From JACTUA01 sp964551875 (GTDB taxonomy: Archaea; Halobacteriota; Methanomicrobia; Methanomicrobiales; JACTUA01), in NCBI GenBank assembly GCA_964551875.1, contig CAZKEV010000007.1:5075-69074 (forward strand): a DNA stretch of 64,000 nt, read 5' to 3'. Under the pieces are notes generated by a model. That model did no database searches and was not told the origin of the DNA. It saw only the letters and a program-made list of their open reading frames with translations. Position 1 is the stretch's first letter; each line of letters begins with the position of its first letter. Shown piece after piece: positions 9,298 through 18,448 of this stretch. A program made the translations under genes and the position numbers.

Positions 9298-9389
9298 GGA
9301 CCCATGGGGTAGAGGATATCCTCTTGGGCTTCGGATTCCGGTTCGGAAGAAGAGACCCAAGGACGCGGGTTCGATTCCCGCTGGGTCCG
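9298..9389 (+). tRNA. tRNA-Arg(TCG) with a 20-nt intron
   Basis: Acceptor GGACCCA (9298-9304) pairs with TGGGTCC (9382-9388), followed by a G discriminator. The T arm is GCGGG/CCCGC and the anticodon stem is TTGGG/CCCAA. The anticodon TCG is at 9331-9333. An intron at 9335-9354 sits in the canonical 37/38 position and forms a textbook bulge-helix-bulge: CTTC pairs with GAAG (4 bp), flanked by 3-nt bulges GGA and AGA, with an inner TTCC/GGAA hairpin. Splicing gives the loop CTTCGGA. A T-run follows at 9391-9397. Confidence 0.93.
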
Positions 9390-9474
9390 TCCTTTTTTCG
9401 GAAACAGCACCCCGATCCGGCATCCCCCGAAAAGAACACAATTTCCTGAATCGCCTTCAATCGAAAAAAAGGGA

Positions 9475-12400
9475 TCAGAGAATCTTGATCTTCGGCGTCC
9501 TCTCTGCCTTGTAGATGACGAACTGGGTCACCCCCGCATCACTCCCGGCATCGGCAGCATAGGCGGTGATCCTGACATTCCAGGTGCCCGAGGGAAGGCT
9601 GGAGATGTCCAGGGTCGCCGTATCGTTCATAGTGCTCCGATCAACCTGGGGCTTCGTGAGACGGGTACTCCAGTCGGTCGTGCCCTCCTGCAGGAGTTCG
9701 ATTTTTTCTCCGAAGTAGGGTTCAAGGCCCGTATACGTGAGGTTCCAGGCAATGTCTATGTAGTCCGGATTTGTTCCTGCATCTGTCCTGTGCACATCCT
9801 TGACCCAGATCCCGATACCCTGGGGGCCGGCGGATGAGTTGTCCGGGCGGGCGGTGATGTAGGTGTCCGGGAGCGGGAGCTCGGAGCCGTCGTTGAACTT
9901 GATGGTGGAGTTCGAGTCAAGGATCTTGATGTTCCCGTCCCTGATGATCTTCATCGAGAAGTTGGCCTCCCAGACGCCGCCGATGAAAATGGTCCCGACA
10001 TCGAAGTGGAGGCTCTGGTCGGCATCCCAGTCCGCGGTCTGGTCAAAGAACCGGTTGACAATGACAGCCATGGTCTTGTTGTAGCTGAACTCGTGGGTCG
10101 AGATCGGGGGGATGCAGACATACTTGAGGGCATCGAGGCCGGGGATGAGCGCCCCGTTCACCTCGACGTCGTGGAAGGCAAGATCCATGGTGGTGCCGAC
10201 CCCTGCCTCGGTGTGGAGTTCGCCGGCGATGGCGCTATAAATGCCATTGAGATCCTCGCCTGAACTCGCCTCATATGCCGTTCCCCCGGTCTCGTTCGCA
10301 TAGGCCCAGAGCTGGTCCTTGTAGGGCTCAGACCCGAGGGCGATGGTGAAGATCTTAATCTTGTTGTCCTTCGCCCAGGTGATGACACTCCCGGTCCCGA
10401 TCTCCGTGTAGGGATCTGCGCCGGATCCGCCCCGCGGGTCTCCGCCCGTGTTCCACGCACCGTCGGTCAGGAGGACGATGGCCTTCACCGAGTCGTCCCG
10501 CTTGTGGGCGAGAGTCTCGGGGTCGTTGATGATCTGCTTCACCGACTCGTAGAGGCCGCGGCGCATCGGCGTGCCCCCGTTCGGGACCATCTGGGAGATG
10601 ATGTTCTTCACCGTCGACTTGTCGTAGGCGAGACCCAGGTCAACCGTCGCCATCGCCGATCCGTAGAACTTCCCGGTTGCACCGTGGCCCTCGTAGTTGG
10701 TCGTGACATAATTGATGTCATCGGTGTAATAGGAGGCCCCGTTCCCCCGGTAGTTGATGGTATAGTCCCTGCCGGCACGCCAGCGGTACCCGTAGATATA
10801 TGGCGCGGTTGTGGAGTTTCCTGTGTCATAGAGGATCGCCCAGCCATTCGTGCCGCTCAGGTCACCAAATGAGACAAGCCCGATCCGGTCCGTGTTGTTC
10901 ATCTGGTCCACGAATACCTTTCCTGCATCCATTGCGTGGACCATCCGGTCGTTCGGGGATTCTGATGTGATCCTGTCCGGACTGTAAGACGTGTCAAGGG
11001 TCTCGTTGTAGAGCATGGATCCCGACCGGTCCGTGAGCAGCACCACATCAATGGGGGCCTGCTGGAGGGCCCACCCGTCACCCTTGAGACGGATGGTGAT
11101 ATTCACCGTATCGTTCACCTCGAGGGTCTTTGGCTCGGCGAAGGCGTCAACGGAGAGGAACGGGTAGTTCTTGTACTGGAGTTCGATGGTGTGGGTGATG
11201 GATCTCCAGGTGGCCTGGACAATGGCGCTCCCTTCCGCGGTGTAGCTGTACATCGGGTCATTCCGGTCATTGGTGAATGACCCGGGCCTGAAGGTAACGT
11301 CTGCGTATCCGTCCGCGTTCGTGGAGGCGGTGATCACCTCGCGGGGGATATCGGTTATGACGGTCGTGTTCTCGATGGAAGGGGCGCTCGTCTGGTTGTA
11401 GGCACCGAAATTGTAGGACCAGATGGTGAAGGTGACGAGCTCACCATCCACCGGGTTCCCCTTGGCATCGATGACCTTGGCAAAGAGAGTGGAGGTCATG
11501 GATGCCTTCACGTCACGGGAGGGCATCGTCTGGGGGCTCGCCGTGAGGAGCATGGTGGTCGGATCTGCGGCGATGAACTCCACGGTCTGGGAGGCTGTGA
11601 TGCTCGTGTTATCAACTACGGTGGCTGTGAGAGTATAGAGGCCGGCTGCATCCTTCTGGTAATAAAACGCGATAACCCCGTTGCTGTTCGTGGTGAGGGT
11701 GGTCTCTTCGCCGGGGATGTTCGTTGTTATAAGGATGCCACGGTTCCCTGAAGGGTTCCCGTACTGGTCAAGGAGGGTGTACACGATCCGGAACTTGCTC
11801 CCGTCTGTCCTGGTATAGGGGTAAGGATACCCACCGGGTGAGACTGCCTGGGTGATGGCGTAAGGGGAGCCATCGTTGATACCGATAATGGTGACCAGCC
11901 GGTGGGAGATGGGTGTGGGGGGCTGGATGTCCACGAAGTTGACACCTGCCTTGGTAACAAGAAAGGTCACCCGGGCAACTCCATCGGAGTCAACGGGAAC
12001 GGAGAGCATCTTTACATAGGAACTGCCGTCCCAGAAGCTAGAATCGGTGGATCCGGAGGCTGCGAACTGGACCGTCTCGATCGCATTCCGGTTGTCCACC
12101 GGGTTCCCGTACGCATCCGTCACCTTCACCTCAATGGAGGTAGTTCCTCCTATCGATACATTGAGGTCATAGGTAGGTACTGCCTTCTGGGGAGTGCTGT
12201 GGTCAATATTTTGCGTGTAATTCTGCTCAATGGAGTGAAGTACACCAGCTTCAAAAACCGATGCATTGACAGTGATAACCGCGGCCCCGCTCCGGGTGGT
12301 CGGCTGGAGGACCGTGGTTATCCTGCCAAACGCATCTGTTACCCCGTTCATCGTCGAGAGGGTCCAGGGGGGTGTCCCATTGAAGGTCACTGTGGCAACA

Positions 12401-12579
12401 GGAACAGGATCTCCGGCCATATCATAGACCGTCACCGTGATGGTTGACGTGTCCATCCCGTTCGCGACCATCCAGTCCTTGGCCGAGATGGTCATATGGT
12501 CCGGGGCGGCCTGAGCATCAGCCACGGCTGAGAACGTGCATACGAGGATGATCAGGAGTGCTGCGATGAATAACCTCAT
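9475..12579 (-). CDS. Giant secreted Ig-like/VWA surface protein 3
   Basis: 1034 residues from ATG 12579, preceded by a GAGGTG ribosome site; an in-frame GTG at 12588 lies inside that site. Signal peptide MRLFIAALLIILVCTFSAVA. Ig-like repeats with YGNP or KGNP turns cover about 30-480. A VWA domain follows with an intact MIDAS (DRSGSML near 517), a GGTPM loop and the ILLTDG-type strand VLLTDGAWN. A C-terminal beta domain ends TPKIKIL. The opening DHMTISAKDWMVANGMD aligns with the start of paralogue 1 and with an internal segment of paralogue 2. No membrane or PGF anchor is seen. Probably an adhesin or cell-envelope protein. Confidence 0.87.
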   Translation of the reverse strand: MRLFIAALLIILVCTFSAVADAQAAPDHMTISAKDWMVANGMDTSTITVTVYDMAGDPVPVATVTFNGTPPWTLSTMNGVTDAFGRITTVLQPTTRSGAAVITVNASVFEAGVLHSIEQNYTQNIDHSTPQKAVPTYDLNVSIGGTTSIEVKVTDAYGNPVDNRNAIETVQFAASGSTDSSFWDGSSYVKMLSVPVDSDGVARVTFLVTKAGVNFVDIQPPTPISHRLVTIIGINDGSPYAITQAVSPGGYPYPYTRTDGSKFRIVYTLLDQYGNPSGNRGILITTNIPGEETTLTTNSNGVIAFYYQKDAAGLYTLTATVVDNTSITASQTVEFIAADPTTMLLTASPQTMPSRDVKASMTSTLFAKVIDAKGNPVDGELVTFTIWSYNFGAYNQTSAPSIENTTVITDIPREVITASTNADGYADVTFRPGSFTNDRNDPMYSYTAEGSAIVQATWRSITHTIELQYKNYPFLSVDAFAEPKTLEVNDTVNITIRLKGDGWALQQAPIDVVLLTDRSGSMLYNETLDTSYSPDRITSESPNDRMVHAMDAGKVFVDQMNNTDRIGLVSFGDLSGTNGWAILYDTGNSTTAPYIYGYRWRAGRDYTINYRGNGASYYTDDINYVTTNYEGHGATGKFYGSAMATVDLGLAYDKSTVKNIISQMVPNGGTPMRRGLYESVKQIINDPETLAHKRDDSVKAIVLLTDGAWNTGGDPRGGSGADPYTEIGTGSVITWAKDNKIKIFTIALGSEPYKDQLWAYANETGGTAYEASSGEDLNGIYSAIAGELHTEAGVGTTMDLAFHDVEVNGALIPGLDALKYVCIPPISTHEFSYNKTMAVIVNRFFDQTADWDADQSLHFDVGTIFIGGVWEANFSMKIIRDGNIKILDSNSTIKFNDGSELPLPDTYITARPDNSSAGPQGIGIWVKDVHRTDAGTNPDYIDIAWNLTYTGLEPYFGEKIELLQEGTTDWSTRLTKPQVDRSTMNDTATLDISSLPSGTWNVRITAYAADAGSDAGVTQFVIYKAERTPKIKIL

Positions 12580-12588
12580 TTCACCCAC

Positions 12589-12882
12589 CTCACAGATGCA
12601 TAATATTAAATGTAATATTACTTAATGATTTCTAATAACAGATAACGATTTTAATTGGCTTCTTTATTAAAGCAATAAATAATCAAAGTTATAGTAGTAT
12701 TTTTAATCAAATTCCTCTCATTTGAGTATATTATATATTTAAGTATTATGAATTCTCATAAAAGGGACCCGCCGGGAACATCCCCTGGATCCGGCCCGCT
12801 GGGCTGGGACGGACGGTCGGCCAGGCACCGTGAGCTAAGAGGGGATCTTCCGCTCCTCAGGCACATCCGGAGAGGCGGGCAA
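12589..12882. other. Intergenic region with AT-rich promoter
   Basis: The segment nearest surface protein 3 (12600-12760) is strongly AT-rich and contains several TATA-like motifs on the minus strand (for example TTTAATATTA, 12601-12610). The remaining 120 bases before the deoA stop have normal composition. No gene is seen. Confidence 0.5.
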
Positions 12883-14406
12883 TCATACCCAGTGGACAGG
12901 TGAGATATGGTCGAGGAGCATCCCCTCAACGAGCACCGGCATGAGCTGCCTGCCGATCTCCACAGCTTTCTGGAGCCGCCAGCTCCGATCTGCATGGATG
13001 GTGATGATGGGCTCCCCCTGCTTCACCTTCGTCCCCTTCTTTGCATGAATGATGAGACCTGCACCACGGTCATGGGGAGCGCCGGCTGCCCGGGCCACGG
13101 TGATGAGCGAGCGGTTGTTCAGCTCGACGACGTACCCATCAAGGGGGGCATTTACCACGAAGCGGTGCTCACCCGGGACGATATCACGGGCATGGACATC
13201 CCGATTCCCGCCCTGGATCTCGATGATCTGGCGGAGCTTAGCGAGCGCCTTCCCGCTTGAGAGGATCCCCTCTGCAATCGCGTACCCCTGCCCGCGGGCG
13301 GCCTTCCCTGCCATCTCGAGGGCGATCCCCGAGAGGGCGAGGCTCTTCTGGATGAGGGATCCGGGGGCCTGTGCCCCCTCGAGGACCGAGAGGGCCTCGT
13401 TCACCTCGAGGTTCGGGCCGATGGCACGGCCGACGAGGGACTCGCCATAGGTGAGGGCGCACTCCACATGGATGTTCAGCCTCTCGCCGAGCTCCATGAA
13501 CTGGCTGGCAAGCCTCCTCCCGTCCTGTACCGTCGGGACTTTTGTCCCGCTCCCCACCGGGATATCGATCACCACGAGATCGGCCCCCACCGCAGACTTC
13601 TTTGCCATCACGCTTGCGAGCATCTGTCCGGTGGCATCGATCCGGAAGGGGTACTCCACCATGATGAACCTGTCGTCGGCAGGGGCAATATTGGTCGCGC
13701 CTCCCCAGACGATGGTTCCCCCCACCTTCTCTGTCATCCTCTTCACTTCTCCCGAGCTGAACTCGACCGGTGCGAGGACCTCCATCAGGTCCGCGGTCCC
13801 CCCAGCCCCCGTGATGGCCCGGGAACTGGTCTTCGGGATCCTGAGGCCGCTTGCAGCGATGATCGGGACCACGATGAGGGAGATCTTGTTCCCCGGAACT
13901 CCGCCGATGGAATGTTTGTCGACGATGGGGTGGGTTGCGAACTGGATCCGGTCACCCGTCTCCACCATGGAACGGGTGAGGTGCTCCACCTCGTTCATGT
14001 CCAGGCCATGGATATAGGAGGCGGTGACAAAGGCGGTCATCTCGACGGGAGAGAGGTTCTCGGCCACGGTATCCTTCACGATGGCAAGCATCTCATCCTT
14101 GGAAAGGGGCTGACCATCCATCTTCTTCTTGATATAGTCGATGGACGCAAGCCTCTCCGTCTCCCTGACGTCGGCGGTCGCCCCTTCCTGGAAGCCCAGC
14201 CGCCCGTTCGTCTTCCTGTACACGCCGATGCTTCCCGGCGGAAGGAAGGAGGAGGTGATGTTCACGATGGCGGAGACCGATTCGCTGTTCGCATCGTTTA
14301 AAACCCTGACCCGGTCCCCCTCGAGGACACCGATCGTCCAGGCATCCGTGTGGTGGAGGAGCACCCCCTGGGCCGCGATATCCATGACCTTGACCGTGAG
14401 CTTCAT
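12883..14406 (-). CDS. deoA: AMP phosphorylase
   Basis: 507 residues, full length for archaeal AMP phosphorylase. It belongs to the thymidine phosphorylase fold: an extra N-terminal domain of about 85 residues typical of the archaeal enzymes, then KHSIGGVPGNK (phosphate site), SSRAITGAGGTADLME, and a C-terminal barrel-sandwich-like domain (GYVVELNNRSL...KKGTKVKQGEPI). It splits AMP with phosphate into adenine and ribose 1,5-bisphosphate. With R15P isomerase and form III RubisCO, neither of which is in this window, it feeds nucleotide ribose into 3-phosphoglycerate. It stands alone between surface-protein genes. Confidence 0.93.
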   Translation of the reverse strand: MKLTVKVMDIAAQGVLLHHTDAWTIGVLEGDRVRVLNDANSESVSAIVNITSSFLPPGSIGVYRKTNGRLGFQEGATADVRETERLASIDYIKKKMDGQPLSKDEMLAIVKDTVAENLSPVEMTAFVTASYIHGLDMNEVEHLTRSMVETGDRIQFATHPIVDKHSIGGVPGNKISLIVVPIIAASGLRIPKTSSRAITGAGGTADLMEVLAPVEFSSGEVKRMTEKVGGTIVWGGATNIAPADDRFIMVEYPFRIDATGQMLASVMAKKSAVGADLVVIDIPVGSGTKVPTVQDGRRLASQFMELGERLNIHVECALTYGESLVGRAIGPNLEVNEALSVLEGAQAPGSLIQKSLALSGIALEMAGKAARGQGYAIAEGILSSGKALAKLRQIIEIQGGNRDVHARDIVPGEHRFVVNAPLDGYVVELNNRSLITVARAAGAPHDRGAGLIIHAKKGTKVKQGEPIITIHADRSWRLQKAVEIGRQLMPVLVEGMLLDHISPVHWV

Positions 14407-14639
14407 CGGTGACAGATCCCTCCCTTCACGTACCCTTTGGCCCTCATCTCATAGAAACTTGGCGGCCGGCCTTCTTTTCACCATGGGCATGGGGTCGTCA
14501 TGGAGGCAGCACGCTGGAGTTTCAACGGCCAACGGGATCCAGGAATGATCGGCGGGATGTGAATCAGGACACGGCAAAATACTAAAAAACCATGCGTTAA
14601 GGCAGGAAAACAGAAAACTGCAGAAAAAAAGGTGTAGGG

Positions 14640-17138
14640 TTAGTGCCTGCGCAGGACGAGCAGTGCAACCGCTCCGAGGCCAACGAGGGCAACCAGTGCG
14701 CCGAACCCGGGCTGCGGCTTGGCAGTCGTGGGCACGGTGGTGGCTACCTCAGGGGTGGACACCGGGGTGGCTGGAACAGCTGTCACGACAGGCGTCTCGG
14801 CAGGAGTCGCAACCTCGGTGGGCTTGCCTTCAAGGACATTGAAGGTCGCCGTGGTGGTCTGGCCCGGCTGGACAGACTCCGCCTTGACGAGGTACTCGTC
14901 TGGCTTGTAGGTGGAGGCGTCAACGTCGAACGAGAACGTGTTGTAGGTGTCGCCCTTCTGCACGCTCACCGTGCCGGATGAACCGCTGAACTCGCCCGTC
15001 TGGGTCTTCTCGGTCGGCTTGAAGGACGCGGAGGTGACGGTCATGAGGATCTGGTCGCCCTCTGCGAGGTTCGTGGTACCGGTGATCTTGAAGGTGTCAC
15101 CGACGTACTTGTCACCGATGGTGTCGATCCGGATCCAGGGCTCTTCTACCATGAAGGAGAGCTTGGTGTAGGAGTCGTCAATGTTCGGTGAGTTGAGCAG
15201 CTCCACGAGGGCAGTTGCTGCATCGGACGCCTGCAGGCCAGCGATTCTCACCGTGGGAGTCTCGGGTGCAGTTGCCTTGACGCTTTGTGAGAATTCCGCG
15301 ATTGTGCAAAGCTTACCCGCCGGGCTACCCAAGACATCGAAGATACCGTTCATCATCGGGTGCTGCACGACGACGAAGTACTGGCCGGCATAGAGGCTGT
15401 CGGTGTCGCCGCGGTCCAGCTTGTACTCGTAGCTTGCGTCAGACTTGACACTGGCCCCGTTCGAGCAGCTGCGGTAGTTCTTGCCGAAGATCCAGACGTT
15501 GATGTTGGTCGGCTTTCCTTCTGCCGTGCCCCGGATGTAGAGGATGTCACCCTTTGCAAGGGTGTTCGTGCTCGCGGACGCCGTCACGAAGGGCTTCTTC
15601 AGCACCACCGAGGCGGTGTTATACTGGACGTTCGAGAGTTTATTCTTCGTGTGGGCCTCGGAAACCGCGTAGATGGTGTAGGTCCCTGCGTCCAGCGAAA
15701 TTAACAGCTGGGAGGTGTCCCACTTGAAGGACCAGGTGTTGTCCGTGTTGACATCAACCTTCTTGAAGGTGCTCTCAATGGTGTCAAGGCTTTCTTGGCT
15801 GACATTTGCAAGGTTGACACCATTGGTGGCCAGGTTCGGACCGGTGAGGAAGAGGAACACGCTCTTGCTGTCGGTGTTCGTCCCGGTCAGCTTGATGGTC
15901 TCACCGAGGTAGTAGGTACCGGTCCCCTCGTAGGTGATGGTTACCTGCCCTTTCTCTACGGTGACATCGACCGTATCATACTTGGTGAGATCGGACGGGT
16001 CAATCACCTTGACGGTGTACTTGGTGTCGTAGGTCGTGGATGTCGTCTCGAACTGGATGGTACGGGTGCCATCGGCTGCAGTGGTGATGTTTGCAGCAGT
16101 CACGTTGTGGGCGGTGGCCAAGTATGCCGGGTTGACATCCGTTACAATACTCGTGTTAACCCCTAATCCTGTGGCGGTGAGGTTAGCGTTTGGAGGGGTG
16201 TTAACGTTAGACTGCCCGGCCGATATCTGCGGGTAATAGAAATTTGTGCTGACCGATGAATCCTTGAGGTATACCCAGTAGAACTTCTTGCTCTCACTGG
16301 TCACGGTCACGACGAAGGTGTTGCCGCGGACGACCGACTCCTTGTTGGTCGTGATGGTGATGGGCTTGGACAGCACCGTGAAGGTTACCGCGTTGGAGTT
16401 GGCCTCCTGGTTGTACCAGGGCATGGAGGTAATCCACTTCCCGGTCGCAGTGTAGGTACCGGCTTCGACACCCGTAAGGTCAATGGGCAGGCCGAATTCG
16501 AAGTCGCTGAACAAAACACTGCCCTTCAGGGCGATATTCCGGAGATCTTGGGCGTTGTTCCCGAAGATCATGACCTTGCCTCCGCCGGGCGTGGTGAGCT
16601 CGATGTTCACCTTGGCGGAATAGGTACCAGCTGCGGTCTTGTAATAGTTGCCCGCATAGGTGGAGACCAGCTTGAATGCGATCGCCGTCGCCCGGGTCAC
16701 ACTCTTCCCGCCGATGGAGTCGGTGTGCGACGCGTTCAGGACCGCATCGAGCGCAACATCCGCGTGCTGTACCTGGATGTAATGGCTCTTGTTCACACCG
16801 TTGGTCGTGCCGTATCCGGAAACCCACGGGAACCAGATGCCCATGTAAGGCGGCGCCGTGTTGATCGAAAGTGTGCCGTCTGTGTTAAATGGGATCTCGG
16901 CCAGCTGCTGGCCGCCGCCGGCTACCGACGAATCGGGGTTGTCGTTTGAGAACTTCACAAGCTTTGTCGGAGCTGAGCCAGCGCCAGGAATGGCTGGAAC
17001 ATTGAGGTATGTCTCATACACAAAGGCCACGTCAGTGTTTTGCAGGGTGTTGATGTCTGGAGTCCTCGCCATGGCGGGAACCGCCAGGAGAGCGACAAGA
17101 ACAACTGCCGCGACCATCATCTTCATAGTACTCTTCAT
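14640..17138 (-). CDS. S-layer protein with PGF-type C-terminal anchor
   Basis: 832 residues. ATG 17138 is chosen because AAGGAGG sits six bases upstream and the signal peptide MKSTMKMMVAAVVLVALLAV then begins at residue 1; cleavage is likely after AMA. A DUF3821-like N-domain comes first, then several beta-sandwich repeats containing VTV.KG-type strands. A Thr/Pro/Val-rich stalk (about 765-805) leads to PQPGFGALVALVGLGAVALL and RRH. This PGF plus helix plus basic tail is the tripartite signal that archaeosortases process and lipidate. It is the best candidate for the main cell-wall protein of this organism. The leader is about 100 bases long with a hairpin. Confidence 0.88.
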   Translation of the reverse strand: MKSTMKMMVAAVVLVALLAVPAMARTPDINTLQNTDVAFVYETYLNVPAIPGAGSAPTKLVKFSNDNPDSSVAGGGQQLAEIPFNTDGTLSINTAPPYMGIWFPWVSGYGTTNGVNKSHYIQVQHADVALDAVLNASHTDSIGGKSVTRATAIAFKLVSTYAGNYYKTAAGTYSAKVNIELTTPGGGKVMIFGNNAQDLRNIALKGSVLFSDFEFGLPIDLTGVEAGTYTATGKWITSMPWYNQEANSNAVTFTVLSKPITITTNKESVVRGNTFVVTVTSESKKFYWVYLKDSSVSTNFYYPQISAGQSNVNTPPNANLTATGLGVNTSIVTDVNPAYLATAHNVTAANITTAADGTRTIQFETTSTTYDTKYTVKVIDPSDLTKYDTVDVTVEKGQVTITYEGTGTYYLGETIKLTGTNTDSKSVFLFLTGPNLATNGVNLANVSQESLDTIESTFKKVDVNTDNTWSFKWDTSQLLISLDAGTYTIYAVSEAHTKNKLSNVQYNTASVVLKKPFVTASASTNTLAKGDILYIRGTAEGKPTNINVWIFGKNYRSCSNGASVKSDASYEYKLDRGDTDSLYAGQYFVVVQHPMMNGIFDVLGSPAGKLCTIAEFSQSVKATAPETPTVRIAGLQASDAATALVELLNSPNIDDSYTKLSFMVEEPWIRIDTIGDKYVGDTFKITGTTNLAEGDQILMTVTSASFKPTEKTQTGEFSGSSGTVSVQKGDTYNTFSFDVDASTYKPDEYLVKAESVQPGQTTTATFNVLEGKPTEVATPAETPVVTAVPATPVSTPEVATTVPTTAKPQPGFGALVALVGLGAVALLVLRRH

Positions 17139-17177
17139 GCTTTTCCTCCTTACATTCACAGGCATGCTGTCAGAGTG

Positions 17178-17195
17178 TTTCGGCGATTGCCGAAA
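17178..17195 (-). promoter_or_regulatory. Leader hairpin of the S-layer mRNA
   Basis: The minus strand reads TTTCGGC-AATC-GCCGAAA, a perfect 7-bp stem with a 4-base loop, about 40 bases upstream of the S-layer start codon. It lies inside the transcript predicted from the TATA box at 17257-17267 and may stabilise or regulate this mRNA. Confidence 0.45.
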
Positions 17196-17256
17196 TCGTG
17201 TTCACAATGCCCGATACTCCGATTGCACGGAATATGTGGTAGTGTTTGTGAATCAC

Positions 17257-17267
17257 TTAATATATCT
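17257..17267 (-). promoter_or_regulatory. TATA box of the S-layer gene
   Basis: The minus strand reads AGATATATTAAG. A start about 25 bases on, near 17237, would give a leader of roughly 100 bases, long for this genome, where many starts look leaderless. Confidence 0.5.
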
Positions 17268-17566
17268 TTTGTGGTTGGTGTCTGCGGGAAAATCTGTTAT
17301 ACAAGCTCCGATCCCTGTGTCCAGCCCGTATACATGAGGAAATGTCTGGATCCTGATAAAAAGGCGAGATTCAGGAGACAGGAAACCCCCTCCCTGGTGC
17401 CTGCGATTCTGCAGGGGCCCGAGATACCGGAATGCCCGATGCCGCATGAACCGATTACCCCGCGAGATGGGGCACCTTGATCCACGGTCTGTCCTGTGCA
17501 TCGTACCATACCCCCGGAAAGGTCCATTCTCATACTTTAATGGCTTTCGGGATCAACACCTCCTCC

Positions 17567-18292
17567 ATGCGGATCATCCGTGCACCGAACCTTGCGAGGG
17601 CCCACGAGCTCGCGGTGAAGACGGTGCTCGAGAAGGGGTGGGTGCTCGAGACCGAGGACGGGGAGGGGACGGTGGAGTGCGACGAGATCGGGATCCGGGT
17701 GGATGACCCCCTCGCCGGGCCGATGGCCTCGCCCCTCTCCCGGTTCCAGCAGCGGTTCCTGGAGAAGTATGCCCATGACCTGATCCACGGGACCCATGCG
17801 GAGTTCGAGTACGACTACCATGGGAGGCTCTTTGACTGGGGGGAGGGGCTCTCGAGCGGGGGCCGGGAGGTCCACATCGACCAGGTAGATTATATGGTAA
17901 GGAAACTCTCGGCGCAGCAGGCATCCCGGAGGGCGATCGCCATCACCTGGATCCCGCCCATTGACGAGGGCCTGGATGACTGCCCCTGCCTCCAGCTTGT
18001 CCAGTGCCTGGCGAGGGGCGGGACCCTGCAGATGAAGGTGGTGTTCCGGTCCAATGATATGCTCTCTGCGGCGGGCCCGAACATGTTCGCCCTCGTCCAC
18101 CTCCAGCGGCACATCGCAGATGCCCTCGGTCTCCCCTGTGGCCCCTATACCCATATCTCGCTGGTGCCACACATTTATTATAAGCGGGATATGAACGACC
18201 TCCAGGCCTTCTGCAGGGACGGGGCCGATATCCAGCCCGTCGATGCCGTCTGCTATGCCTGCGGCAGGTGCAGGGACCGGGGAAACCGCTGA
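17567..18292 (+). CDS. thyA: Archaeal thymidylate synthase
   Basis: 241 residues from ATG 17567. A TATA-like TACTTTAAT at 17532-17540 puts transcription at the ATG, so a leaderless message is likely; an upstream ATG at 17540 is the alternative. The catalytic region reads DDCPCLQLVQC (nucleophilic Cys), followed by QMKVVFRSNDML, the phosphate and dUMP-binding segment of thymidylate synthases. The C-terminus carries a CYACGRC cysteine cluster. It makes dTMP from dUMP using a reduced pterin cofactor, probably a methanopterin derivative in this organism (inference). The size matches the short archaeal class. Confidence 0.88.
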   Translation: MRIIRAPNLARAHELAVKTVLEKGWVLETEDGEGTVECDEIGIRVDDPLAGPMASPLSRFQQRFLEKYAHDLIHGTHAEFEYDYHGRLFDWGEGLSSGGREVHIDQVDYMVRKLSAQQASRRAIAITWIPPIDEGLDDCPCLQLVQCLARGGTLQMKVVFRSNDMLSAAGPNMFALVHLQRHIADALGLPCGPYTHISLVPHIYYKRDMNDLQAFCRDGADIQPVDAVCYACGRCRDRGNR

Positions 18293-18357
18293 TCCCGTCA
18301 CCCGGGCCTTCCGTTCCGTCACCTTAATGAATTGAGAGGAGTTAACCTGAAGGGAAC

Positions 18358-18430
18358 AGCCCGGTAGTGTAGCGGTCAATCATGCGGGACTCTGGATCCC
18401 GCGACAGCAGTTCGAATCTGCTCCGGGCTA
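18358..18430 (+). tRNA. tRNA-Gln(CTG)
   Basis: Acceptor AGCCCGG pairs with CCGGGCT (18423-18429), with A as discriminator. The anticodon stem CGGGA/TCCCG encloses CTCTGGA, so the anticodon is CTG (18392-18394). The T arm is GCAG-TTCGAAT-CTGC-like. No intron. A TATA-like CCTTAATGA lies at 18323-18331. Confidence 0.93.
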
Positions 18431-18448
18431 TACCTTTTCGCTCTCTTT

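Noticed and set aside
14640..16949. Numerous plus-strand open frames opposite the S-layer gene
   Set aside because: Shadows caused by the strong codon bias of the minus-strand gene; no motif in any of them.
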